In this document: one piece after another, positions 54,828 to 63,369 of the stretch
Position numbering within the stretch: position 1 is the first letter of the stretch
Layout of the letters: each line of letters opens with the position of its first letter
Origin: Caballeronia sp. GAFFF1
Lineage (GTDB): Bacteria; Pseudomonadota; Gammaproteobacteria; Burkholderiales; Burkholderiaceae
Reading direction: 5' to 3'
DNA length: 64,000 nt
Assembly (NCBI RefSeq): GCF_023630705.1
Contig: NZ_JALQEM010000041.1
Span: 310,001 to 374,000 of the forward strand
The notes under the pieces: generated by a model
Database searches by the model: none
Seen by the model: only the letters and a program-made list of their open reading frames with translations
What the model was told of the DNA's origin: nothing
Made by a program: the position numbers and the translations under genes

Positions 54828-57122
54828 ATGAAAACGTCGCTGAAAGAATTCGGCGCTGCTATGCGCGCCTTGCTTCTCACGCTGGTTTTGATTCCTGCGC
54901 TATCGTTCGCGCAGAGCACGCTGAACGCGCGATCCTTCACCGATGTAGACGACACCGCCGATGCGACCGCCGGCAATTCGGCCGTATCCACAGCCGGAAG
55001 TCTCGCCTCGCTGTTGCAGCGGCTGCAATGCGCCTCGGGGCTCAATCCGTCAGGCAACTCGGCGACCGTCTCGCTCACGGCGAAGATGACGTCGTATCGA
55101 ATCTACAACCCGTCCACGAATGTGTTCGATACGGTCAACATGCGTTCGTATAACGGCTGTCCATCGGGACCGACCATCAGCATCAAACCGGGCGCCACGC
55201 TCAAGCTGAACTTCACGAACAATCTTCCGCTGAATCCGAACGACGCGACCTGCCCCAGCCAGCCCGATCATGTCACGCCGCATTGCTTCAACAACACGAA
55301 CATTCATACGCACGGGCTGCACGTATCGCCGTCCGGTAATGCCGACAACGTGCTGATCACCGTGCCGCCGAGCGGCGGAAAGTCCACCAGCGACAGCACG
55401 CATCACTACGTCTACGAGATTCCGTCGAACCATCCGTCCGGCACCTTCTGGTATCACTCGCATCTGCACGGGTCGACCGCCATCGACGTGGCGAGCGGCA
55501 TGGCGGGCGTGCTCATCGTGCGCGGTTCGCGTCAGGCGCGCGCGGGCGTCGCGAACGGCAGCGCGGACATCGACACGATCCTCAAACGCAGGACATTCGG
55601 ATTGCCGCTCACCGAACATGTAATGCTCTTCCAGCAGATCGAATACGCGTGCTTCAGCGACGCGACTTCCACGGTGCCGCTGCTCGACTCGACCACGGGC
55701 GAGTGGATCTGCCCATCGGGCAAAGTAGGCGAGATTCGCGGGTATAACAATCAGTTAGGGTTCGTTCCCGATACGCGAACGGGCGCGCCCGCCGGCGCGG
55801 TGAATTCGTCGTGGATCATCTCGGGACGCTATACGCAGATCAACGGCGTGGTGCAGCCCATCTTCCCGAGTGCGATCGGCTTCGTGCCGGCCGGCGATAT
55901 CCGGCGTCTGCGCATGGTGCACGGCGGCAACCGCGACACCATCAACGTGAAGATCGTGCGGGCGAACCTGTCGTCGCTCGGCCTCGCCGATTCGCAGTCG
56001 CTCAGTACCGCACAGGTGAACACGGCGACCAATGCCGCGACGTCCGCATTGGCGAACGACCGCACGAAGTCTTCGCAGGTCGTCACGCTCGACGCGCTAT
56101 GCAGCGGCGAGACAGTGAAGCAACTGGAGTTCGCCGAAGACGGCATTACCATGCAGACGATGGTGGAGAAAGACGTCAACTCAATGAATCCTGGTTATCG
56201 AAGCGACGTGCTGGTGGCGTTCCCGTCGCCTGGCTTGTACTGCATCCTCGACGAAGCGGCATCCGCTTCGGCCACTATCAATTTCCGCGCCGGCGCGAGC
56301 AAGGTCAAGGACCGCCGGCTGCTGTCGTTCGCGCGCGTCGGTCCTGGCGTGAACATTCCCAATACGACTCTGGGCAGCCATTCGAAGTACTGGCAGTTCA
56401 TCCGCGATCAACTGGTGGCCGCCAATCCCGCGCTCGCGCAACCCGCGAAGTCGGATCTCCAGTCGTTGAACCTGCGCGCTTTCGCGCCGACCGTGCCCGT
56501 CGACGGTCCCATCAAGCAGACGGTCAATCAGCAATTCCAGATCAATCTGCCGACCGGGCCGAATCAGCCGCTGACTTTCCAGATCGAAGGCGCGTCGTAT
56601 GACCCGTCCGTCATACGCGTGACCGGCACGCTGGGCACGGTGGATCAGTGGAACGTGTCCGCCTCGACCTTCGCGACGCACGTGTTCCATATCCACACGA
56701 ACCCGTTCAAGATCATGGACATCAAGAACGCGGCGAACCATTCCATCTTCGACGGTTCCGGCAATTGCACGCAGGAGGAACTTGCAACCGGCGACACGGA
56801 GTACTGCAACCTGCAAGGCGTGATACGCGACACGCTCTTCATCAAGGCGGGCTACACGCTGCAAATGCGCACGGCCTACGAGGACTTCACCGGCAAATTC
56901 GTGATGCACTGCCATATCCTCGATCACGAAGACCGCGGCATGATGGAGAACGTGGCTGTCGTATCGCCGACGACCGCCTGGTTGCAGCGCCTCACGTCAC
57001 CGGTCACGGCGATGAAGGCGAGCACGAGCCGATGGCTCGCCCGGCTTCGCGGCGAGGACGAGACCAAGCTGGCTCTTGCGGCATCGTTATGTTCTGCCAA
57101 AGACTTCGGGAGAGGTCAGTAG
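54828..57122 (+). CDS. Large exported multicopper oxidase
   Basis: A 764-residue periplasmic oxidase with a signal peptide (about residues 1-28, cleaved near SFA|QSTL). The copper ligands are NIHTHGLHV (His160, His162), FWYHSHLHG (His210, His212, His214), HVFHIHTNPF (His618, His621, His623) and MHCHILDHEDRGMM (His694, Cys695, His696, His700, Met705). All four copper positions (T1, T2, T3 pair) are preserved. It is about 250 residues longer than typical laccases; extra sequence lies between the first and last blocks. Metal (Cu, Mn, Fe) or phenol oxidation possible. Start follows AGAGGAGCACAC. Confidence 0.9.
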   Translation: MKTSLKEFGAAMRALLLTLVLIPALSFAQSTLNARSFTDVDDTADATAGNSAVSTAGSLASLLQRLQCASGLNPSGNSATVSLTAKMTSYRIYNPSTNVFDTVNMRSYNGCPSGPTISIKPGATLKLNFTNNLPLNPNDATCPSQPDHVTPHCFNNTNIHTHGLHVSPSGNADNVLITVPPSGGKSTSDSTHHYVYEIPSNHPSGTFWYHSHLHGSTAIDVASGMAGVLIVRGSRQARAGVANGSADIDTILKRRTFGLPLTEHVMLFQQIEYACFSDATSTVPLLDSTTGEWICPSGKVGEIRGYNNQLGFVPDTRTGAPAGAVNSSWIISGRYTQINGVVQPIFPSAIGFVPAGDIRRLRMVHGGNRDTINVKIVRANLSSLGLADSQSLSTAQVNTATNAATSALANDRTKSSQVVTLDALCSGETVKQLEFAEDGITMQTMVEKDVNSMNPGYRSDVLVAFPSPGLYCILDEAASASATINFRAGASKVKDRRLLSFARVGPGVNIPNTTLGSHSKYWQFIRDQLVAANPALAQPAKSDLQSLNLRAFAPTVPVDGPIKQTVNQQFQINLPTGPNQPLTFQIEGASYDPSVIRVTGTLGTVDQWNVSASTFATHVFHIHTNPFKIMDIKNAANHSIFDGSGNCTQEELATGDTEYCNLQGVIRDTLFIKAGYTLQMRTAYEDFTGKFVMHCHILDHEDRGMMENVAVVSPTTAWLQRLTSPVTAMKASTSRWLARLRGEDETKLALAASLCSAKDFGRGQ

Positions 57123-57269
57123 CGTGATGCACATTCGCCGGCGCGCGAACGAACCCGCCCTTTGCGGGACCGTTCGCCGCGTTGGGGAACGCGAGTTGTT
57201 CGCGATGACTCAAAGCGCGAATCGCGCATGCAAGCTGCAACGAGACACGCCGTCTATTTTTCTCGCGCC

Positions 57270-58226
57270 TCAAGCCTGCACCCGCCGCAATGCGCCCTTG
57301 AACGAACATCCATTGAGCGCGAGAAACACGAGCAGCGTCGCGCCGAAGATGCACTGCCGCCCTGCTTCGCCGATCTGCAGCGCGGTCAGGAGACTCGTGA
57401 GCGCGGTGAGCAGCAGCGCGGCCATGGCCACCGCGATGTAGTCGCCGCGTCCACCTGCGAGCGACACGCCGCCGATCACCGCGACGACCACGCTCGGCAG
57501 CACATACGTGGTGCCGAGCCCGAGGAACGCCTGACCGACATAGCCGACCAGCAGCACGCCCGTCAGCGCCGCGATGACGCCGCTCGCCGTATAGACCGCG
57601 ATGCGAATGGCACGCACGCGCGTCCCCGCTATCGCCGCCGCCGTCGGGTTCGCGCCGCTCGCGAGCAACCGTCGCCCCCACGCGGAATGATCGAGGAAGC
57701 GCCAGACAAGCGCGCCGGCCACGAGCCAGATCACCGCGACGGTCGGCACGCCCGCGAGCGTTCTGCCGGCGAGCGCGGCGAGCGCCGGGCTCGCCGCCGT
57801 GTTCACATGCATTACCGATGACCATACGATCAGCCCGCCATCCACGAGACTCGCCATCGCGAGCGTCATGACGAGCGGCGGTATCCGCAAAAGCGTGATG
57901 CCGACGCCGTTCACCGCGCCCACCAGCGCGCCGCTCGCCGCAGCAACGGCAATGGCCGCGCCCAGACCCAGCGACGCGGGCCCAAGCAGCGCCGCGCCGA
58001 GTATGCCGCCGAGCGTGGCCGCCGCGCCGACCGACAGGTCCAGCCCCTGTTCGCCCGCGATCATCACGAGCGATTGCGCGATGCCGAAGAGACCGAGAAA
58101 CGTCGCGATCTTCAATTGATTGGCGACTTGCCCCGGACTCGCGAAACCCGGCACGGCGAACTGCCCGCCGACGAGGACGATGATCGCGAGCACGAGCAGG
58201 AAGAGGCGGCGCGATTGCGTATTCAT
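57270..58226 (-). CDS. ABC transporter permease, CUT2/RbsC type (second permease)
   Basis: A 318-residue inner-membrane permease of the BPD_transp_2 family. About 10 helices; LDLSVGAAATLGGILGAALLG and GRGDYIAVAMAALLLTALTSLL are characteristic blocks. It is the last gene of the operon, with the start (ATG 58226) supported by AGGAGAGCTTGATC and 3 bases after the preceding permease. Two permeases in a CUT2 system suggest a heterodimeric pore. Confidence 0.9.
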   Translation of the reverse strand: MNTQSRRLFLLVLAIIVLVGGQFAVPGFASPGQVANQLKIATFLGLFGIAQSLVMIAGEQGLDLSVGAAATLGGILGAALLGPASLGLGAAIAVAAASGALVGAVNGVGITLLRIPPLVMTLAMASLVDGGLIVWSSVMHVNTAASPALAALAGRTLAGVPTVAVIWLVAGALVWRFLDHSAWGRRLLASGANPTAAAIAGTRVRAIRIAVYTASGVIAALTGVLLVGYVGQAFLGLGTTYVLPSVVVAVIGGVSLAGGRGDYIAVAMAALLLTALTSLLTALQIGEAGRQCIFGATLLVFLALNGCSFKGALRRVQA

Positions 58227-58228
58227 GA

Positions 58229-59236
58229 TCAAGCTCTCCTTTTCGCGCCGACGAATGTGAAGCCGAGCGCGATCACGATCACCGCGCCCTTGAACACTTC
58301 CTGATAGTTGCTCGGAATGCCCGCGAAGTAGACGACGTTGCCGATCAGCGCGAGCACGAGCGAGCCGCAGACCGCGCCGAGCATGGAGCCGCGCCCGCCC
58401 GCGAGCGAGATGCCGCCGATCACCACGGCGGCCACCGAGTTCAGCGTGTACGGCAGGCCGAGGCGCGCATCGCCGGATGCGGTCTGCGCCGAGAGGCACA
58501 CGGCCGCCGCGCACACGAAGAGCCACGCGAGCATGTAGCCGAGCAGCTTGACGAGCCGCACGTCGACGCCGACCTTGAACATGGCGTCGGCGTTGCTGCC
58601 GGTTGCAATCAGCCGCCGTCCGAAACGATGCCGTTGCAGCACGGCCCAGATCACGACAGCCGCGAGCACGGGCAGCGCCGCGACCGGCACCACGCCGATG
58701 CGCGCCGCGAACCATTCGCCGAGCGCGTCGGGAACGGTGCCGCCCGGCTGCGGCATGAGCAGCAGCGCGCAGCCGAACCACACCGCGCCTGTCGCGAAGG
58801 TGGCGATGAGCGCGCTCTGCTTCGCGTAGCCGACGAGAAAGCCGTTGCACGCGCCGGCCGCGAGCGCGGCAACCAGCGCCGCAAGACACGTCGCGCCCGT
58901 GCCCCAGCCCATGAGACCGGGCGCGGCCGCGAGCACGCAATTCACGAGCGAGATGCCCGCGCCCACCGACAAATCCAGCTCGCCCATCAACACGACGACC
59001 GCCTGCGCCATGCAGACAAGAATCACCGGCGCGGCGTTCTGCATGTTGCTCGCGAGCGAGTCGAGCGTCAGAAAGTCGGGCTGAAGCCATGCGTTGCACA
59101 CGATCACGGTCAACAGCATGACGAGCGCCGGCAATGCGCTCGCGGCGCGCGCAAGCGTCGCCTTCAGCCCCGTGCCGGTGCGTGTCATCGGCACGGCTTT
59201 CGTGCCGGGAAGGCCTTCGCTCAAGTGCGCTTTCAT
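58229..59236 (-). CDS. ABC transporter permease, CUT2/RbsC type (first permease)
   Basis: A 335-residue BPD_transp_2 permease with a soluble N-terminal tail (MKAHLSEGLPGTKAVPMTRTG) before the first helix at about residue 30. Hallmark LMGELDLSVGAGISLVNCVL, GNGADAMFKVGVD-like SNADAMFKVGVDV and SLAGGRGSMLGAVCGSLVL. Start overlaps the ATPase stop by four bases (ATGA). It pairs with the permease at 57270. Confidence 0.9.
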   Translation of the reverse strand: MKAHLSEGLPGTKAVPMTRTGTGLKATLARAASALPALVMLLTVIVCNAWLQPDFLTLDSLASNMQNAAPVILVCMAQAVVVLMGELDLSVGAGISLVNCVLAAAPGLMGWGTGATCLAALVAALAAGACNGFLVGYAKQSALIATFATGAVWFGCALLLMPQPGGTVPDALGEWFAARIGVVPVAALPVLAAVVIWAVLQRHRFGRRLIATGSNADAMFKVGVDVRLVKLLGYMLAWLFVCAAAVCLSAQTASGDARLGLPYTLNSVAAVVIGGISLAGGRGSMLGAVCGSLVLALIGNVVYFAGIPSNYQEVFKGAVIVIALGFTFVGAKRRA

Positions 59237-60777
59237 GCCGCGCTCCGGCCGAAGAGCGCACTGGTCACGCGGGATTCGTTCATCTCGTCTCCTTCCAGCA
59301 GCGCGACGATCCGGCCTTCGTACATGACGACGAGCCGGTCGCACACTGCGAGCAATTCTTCGGTGTCCGAAGCATAGACAAGCACGGCGGTCCCTGCCGC
59401 GGCGAGCGCGCCGATCGCTTCGTAAATATCCTTGCGGGCGATGACATCTACGCCCTTGGTCGGATCGCTCAGGAGCAGCACATCGACCTGACGGTTCAGC
59501 CAGCGGCCGATCACCACCTTCTGCTGGTTTCCGCCCGAGAGATCGCGCACCGGCTGCCGCGCATCGGATGTCTTGATGCGCAGGCGCTTCACCACGTCGT
59601 CGACGAAGCGGCGAATCGGCGCGCGATGCAACCGCCACGGGCTTTGCGCGAAGTTCACGTTGACCTGCGCGAGGTTGAACTCGACCGAATGATCGAGCCA
59701 CAAGCCCTGACGATGCCGGTCGTTCGGCACGAGGCAGACGCCGGCCGCGATCATCTGCCGTGGCGAGCGCGGTTCGACCGTCTTCGCGCCGTGCGGTCCT
59801 GCCAGCGTCACCGTGCCGCCGTCCGGCATGCGAAAGCCGGCAAGCGCATCGAGCAGTTCTTCCTGGCCGTGGCCCTGCAATCCCGCGATGCCGAGTATTT
59901 CGCCGCGCTTGAGTTCGAGATCGACGCCGCGCAGCCGCGCGCCCGCTCGCAGGCCGCGCACCGTCATCGCCACAGATGCGCCGTTGCGCGACACGCGGTC
60001 CGTTTGCGCCGTTTCGTGCGCGCCATCGTGCAGATGCGCGGCCGCCGCGCCGCCCGCCACGCCGCCCATCAGTTCGAGCACGCGCGGCTCATCCAGTTGG
60101 CCGCGCACCGGCAACTCGCCGACCGCGCGGCCGTTGCACAGCACCATCACGCGATCGCATAGCGACTCGATCTCCGCCATGCGATGCGAGATGAAGACGA
60201 CCGCCGTGCCGCGCGCCGTCAGGCCGCGCACGGCGCGCATCAGGCTATCGACTTCGGCTGCGGCGAGCGCGGCGGTCGGCTCATCGAGAATCAGGACGCG
60301 CGGCGCGAGCGCGAGCGCCCGCGCGATCTCGACCAACTGCTGATCCGCCGCGGTCAGGCTGGCCGCAGCGGCATCGACGTTCCAGCCCGGCCGCAGGCTT
60401 TCGAGCAACTGAAGCGCGCGCTCGCGCGTGCGCGGCTGATTCAGAAAGCGCGCCGCGCGACATAGCTCCGCGCCCAAAAACACGTTCTCCCAGACTGGCA
60501 AGTCGGGCGCGAGCCCCGGATGCTGATGCGCGATCGCGATGCCCGCCGCCCGCGCCGCCTTCGGCGATCCGACGGCGAGCGGCGCGCCGCCCAGTTCGAT
60601 GGAACCGTGGTCCGGCATGCTGTCGCCCGCGAGAATGCTGGAGAGCGTCGATTTCCCCGAGCCATTCGCGCCGAGCAAGCCGAGCACTTCGCCGGCTTCG
60701 AGCGTGAGGCTCGCGTCGTCGAGCGCCAGCACGCCGCCGTAGCGTTTCGTGAGCCCGTTCGCGATCAATAGAGACAT
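59233..60777 (-). CDS. ABC transporter ATP-binding protein, duplicated CUT2/RbsA type
   Basis: A 514-residue protein with two nucleotide-binding domains. The first has Walker A GANGSGKST (about residues 37-45), signature SLTAADQQLVEIARAL and Walker B ILDEPTAAL. The second has a degenerate Walker A region (GIAGLQGHGQEELLDALAG) and the functional signature LSGGNQQKVVIGRWL. This asymmetry is normal for RbsA/MglA-type proteins, which power sugar-type transport. It lies 10 bases after the binding-protein gene. Confidence 0.94.
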   Translation of the reverse strand: MSLLIANGLTKRYGGVLALDDASLTLEAGEVLGLLGANGSGKSTLSSILAGDSMPDHGSIELGGAPLAVGSPKAARAAGIAIAHQHPGLAPDLPVWENVFLGAELCRAARFLNQPRTRERALQLLESLRPGWNVDAAAASLTAADQQLVEIARALALAPRVLILDEPTAALAAAEVDSLMRAVRGLTARGTAVVFISHRMAEIESLCDRVMVLCNGRAVGELPVRGQLDEPRVLELMGGVAGGAAAAHLHDGAHETAQTDRVSRNGASVAMTVRGLRAGARLRGVDLELKRGEILGIAGLQGHGQEELLDALAGFRMPDGGTVTLAGPHGAKTVEPRSPRQMIAAGVCLVPNDRHRQGLWLDHSVEFNLAQVNVNFAQSPWRLHRAPIRRFVDDVVKRLRIKTSDARQPVRDLSGGNQQKVVIGRWLNRQVDVLLLSDPTKGVDVIARKDIYEAIGALAAAGTAVLVYASDTEELLAVCDRLVVMYEGRIVALLEGDEMNESRVTSALFGRSAA

Positions 60778-60787
60778 GGTGCCGCCG

Positions 60788-61807
60788 TCACTGCGCGAAA
60801 AGCGCGTCGAGCTCGGCTTCGGAGAGCCACTGCCCGAGGAAGTAGCTGTCCGGCTTGCCGTTCATCGAGGCGAGGGTGGCGTCGAGCGTGTCGCTCGTCA
60901 CCGTCTTCGTGATCGGGAAGTAGTAGGTGTTCTCCGGCAGGGCTTTGAGCTTGCGTCCCTGCGCGAGACGCACCGCGATGCCGAGCGCCGTGCGGCTGAT
61001 ATCGGGCGGATTCACCTGCACGAAGACCTTCATCGGATTGCCCGAGTCGCGCTGCTTCTTCCATTCGGTGAGAAAGCCCTTCTGCGCCTCGCCGGTCATG
61101 ATCGGCACGCGGCGGTTCGCGTTCTCGAAGGCGCGCAGCACGCCGAGCGCCATCGCGTCTTCGGTGAACACGGCGTCGATTTTCGGCTGCGCGGCGATCA
61201 CCGTCGCCATCACGGACTGCGCCTTTGCCTCGTCCCATTCGCCATAGCCGGACCACACGACCTTGATGCCGGGATACTTCGCGAACGTATCGAGCGCGGC
61301 TTTCTTGCGCGCTTCGGCCGCCGGATGTCCGGGAATGCCGTCGAGCACCACGACATTGCCCGTGCCGTGCAGTTGCTCCGCGATCCATTCGGCGTAGCGC
61401 TGGCCCCACTTGTAGTGATCGACCGTCACGTTGGTCGCATAGCGGTTCGACACGGCCTGATCGAACGAGACGACCGGAATCTTGCTGCGCTCCGCTTCGT
61501 TGATGACGCCGTTGAGCGCGGTCGCGGAATTCGCATCGACCATGATCGCGCCGACTTTCTGGCGGATCATGTTGCGCATGTCCTGGATCTGCTGGCCGGT
61601 GTTCGCGCCCGACTGCTGGATGACCAGCTTGTCGGCCATGCCCTTCGCCTTATAGGTCTCGAACTGCTGGTTCGCGCCGTCGATCATCTGGTTGCGCCAT
61701 TCGGTGCCGAAGTAGCCGTTGGACAGCCCGATGGTCGGCGCGGCGGCGAACGCGGATGCGCACGCGAGGCTGGTCGCCAGCGCGGCGAGCAAAGTGCGCG
61801 GTTTCAT
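60788..61807 (-). CDS. Sugar-type (CUT2) ABC transporter substrate-binding protein
   Basis: A 339-residue periplasmic binding protein (Peripla_BP_4) with a signal peptide (about 1-22, AFA|AAPT). The fold core reads TIGLSNGYFGTEWRNQMIDGANQQFETYKAKG and GAIMVDANSATALNGVINEAERSKIPVVSFDQAVSNRYATN, the ribose-binding-protein pattern. It has VVVLDGIPGHPAAEARKKAALDTFAKYPGIKV. The ligand is unknown; downstream enzymes (amidohydrolase, alpha/beta hydrolase) suggest it is not a simple hexose. Start 61807 follows AGGAGACGACCAC, and a hairpin separates it from the upstream amidohydrolase. Confidence 0.92.
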   Translation of the reverse strand: MKPRTLLAALATSLACASAFAAAPTIGLSNGYFGTEWRNQMIDGANQQFETYKAKGMADKLVIQQSGANTGQQIQDMRNMIRQKVGAIMVDANSATALNGVINEAERSKIPVVSFDQAVSNRYATNVTVDHYKWGQRYAEWIAEQLHGTGNVVVLDGIPGHPAAEARKKAALDTFAKYPGIKVVWSGYGEWDEAKAQSVMATVIAAQPKIDAVFTEDAMALGVLRAFENANRRVPIMTGEAQKGFLTEWKKQRDSGNPMKVFVQVNPPDISRTALGIAVRLAQGRKLKALPENTYYFPITKTVTSDTLDATLASMNGKPDSYFLGQWLSEAELDALFAQ

Positions 61808-61838
61808 GTGGTCGTCTCCTGATTTTTTCGTAAGCGAA

Positions 61839-61867
61839 GGCGCCGGCCGCAAGGAACGGCCGGCGCC
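61839..61867. other. Perfect 11-bp intercistronic hairpin upstream of the binding-protein gene
   Basis: GGCGCCGGCCG (61839-61849) pairs with CGGCCGGCGCC (61857-61867) around a 7-base loop. It lies between the amidohydrolase stop (61889) and the binding-protein start (61807). Likely mRNA processing/stabilisation that raises binding-protein output; no T-run. Confidence 0.6.
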
Positions 61868-61888
61868 ACGCAACGCGTCTGCGAGCGT

Positions 61889-63226
61889 TTAGTGCACCGG
61901 CGCGGGCGCCGCTTGCTCGACGCCTGCATCGGCCGGCAGCGGCGTGCCGATATGCAGTTCCCCGCGCGGCGGCAGCGAGTCGTGCGTCGTCTTGAAGATG
62001 TCGCCGTCTTTCATCACGAGCGTGATCTTCTTCGGGTCCTGCAAGATGGTGAGGTCCGCGAGCGGATTGCCGTCCACGAGGATGATGTCGGCGAGATAGC
62101 CCTCGCGAATCTGGCCCAGCTCGTCGGGCATCATCATCAGTTCGCCGCCGTAGCGCGTCGCGGAAACGAGCACTTCGACCGGCGTCATGCCGATGTAATC
62201 GACGAAGTACTGAAGGTCGCGCGCGTTGGTGCCGTGCGGCATCCACGCGAAGCCGTAATCGCCGCCCGGCAGAACGCGGATGCCGCGCTTGTGCATCTTG
62301 CGCAGCGTTTCGGCGGCGGTTTCGAGCTCGCGCTTGTAGCCCATCTTCGTCGCCATTTCCTCCGTGATGCCCCACTTCTCCGCGTGATACAGCGTGCTGA
62401 TGAGCCAGCCGATGCCCGGCGCAACGAAGTGCTTCTCCTTGTTGGCTTCAAGCATGTCGAGCGCTTCTTCGTCGGCAAAGCTCGCGTGGAAGATGAGTTC
62501 GAGACCGTGCCGCACGCATTGCTTGACCGATTCGCTCGACCGCGCATGCGCCGCCACGCGCTTGCCCGCGCGCTTGGCTTCGGCCGCGAGCATCGCGATT
62601 TCTTCTTCCGAGAACGGCGAGGATTCCGCCGAAATGCCCGCGATGTACTCACCCGACAGATTGATCTTCAGGTGATCGACGCCGTACTTGACGAACATGC
62701 GCGTGGTCGCGCGCATTTCTTCGGGGCCGCTCACGACCGCGCCGAAGTTCAGTTCCTTGAACGGCATGTGCGGCAGCGTGTTATCGGCGAGGCCGCCGAG
62801 AATGGTGATTTCCTGACTGCCCGCGAGATAGCGCGGCCCCGGAAACTCGCCGGCATTGACGGCATTGCGCAGCACCACATCGAGCCGCGGCTTCGCGGCG
62901 GCCGCGCCGAGCGCCGACGTCCAGCCCATTTCGAGGTAGCGCTTCGCCACGCGCACGCACCACAACATGTGCTCCTCGGGCGGCATGAACTGGATGGCGG
63001 ATAGCGAAGGCTGGTCGTTCCACGAGAAATGCGTGTGCGCCTCGGTCATGCCGGGCATCAGGAACGCGCCGCGGCCGTCGATGCGCCGCGCGTCGGGCGC
63101 GCTGATCGGCGCTTCCTCGCGCGCCACGCGCACGATGCGGCGGCCATCGACGAGCACCTGGCCTTTGAAGGGCTGGGCGCCGCTGCCATCGAAAATGGAT
63201 ACGTTGTCGAACAGGATCGAACTCAT
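61889..63226 (-). CDS. AHS-superfamily amidohydrolase (imidazolonepropionase/Xaa-dipeptidase-like)
   Basis: A 445-residue metallo-amidohydrolase. Metal residues: HTH at 64/66 (GMTEAHTHFSW), the carboxylated-Lys candidate in VDHLKINLSGEY, His in VAAHARSS, His in IFHASFADEEALDML, and Asp in LPGGDYGFAW. Pattern is COG1228-type, including Zn-dependent dipeptidases and ochratoxin-like hydrolases. It starts at ATG 63226, preceded by GGAGGAGACAGAC. It is co-directional with an alpha/beta hydrolase and the CUT2 transporter and probably hydrolyses an amide or lactam bond in the imported compound. The substrate is unknown. Confidence 0.86.
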   Translation of the reverse strand: MSSILFDNVSIFDGSGAQPFKGQVLVDGRRIVRVAREEAPISAPDARRIDGRGAFLMPGMTEAHTHFSWNDQPSLSAIQFMPPEEHMLWCVRVAKRYLEMGWTSALGAAAAKPRLDVVLRNAVNAGEFPGPRYLAGSQEITILGGLADNTLPHMPFKELNFGAVVSGPEEMRATTRMFVKYGVDHLKINLSGEYIAGISAESSPFSEEEIAMLAAEAKRAGKRVAAHARSSESVKQCVRHGLELIFHASFADEEALDMLEANKEKHFVAPGIGWLISTLYHAEKWGITEEMATKMGYKRELETAAETLRKMHKRGIRVLPGGDYGFAWMPHGTNARDLQYFVDYIGMTPVEVLVSATRYGGELMMMPDELGQIREGYLADIILVDGNPLADLTILQDPKKITLVMKDGDIFKTTHDSLPPRGELHIGTPLPADAGVEQAAPAPVH

Positions 63227-63369
63227 GTCTGTCTCCTCCACGCGGACCCGGCGCGTTCGCGCGGGCCGCCGGTTGATTACGGTCTGACCTGGTGGGTGTT
63301 GGTCCGGCGCCGGTCGGTGGCCGTCTCTGCGGCGCTTGCTCGACGCGGCGTGCCGGCTCGTTCAGTTCC

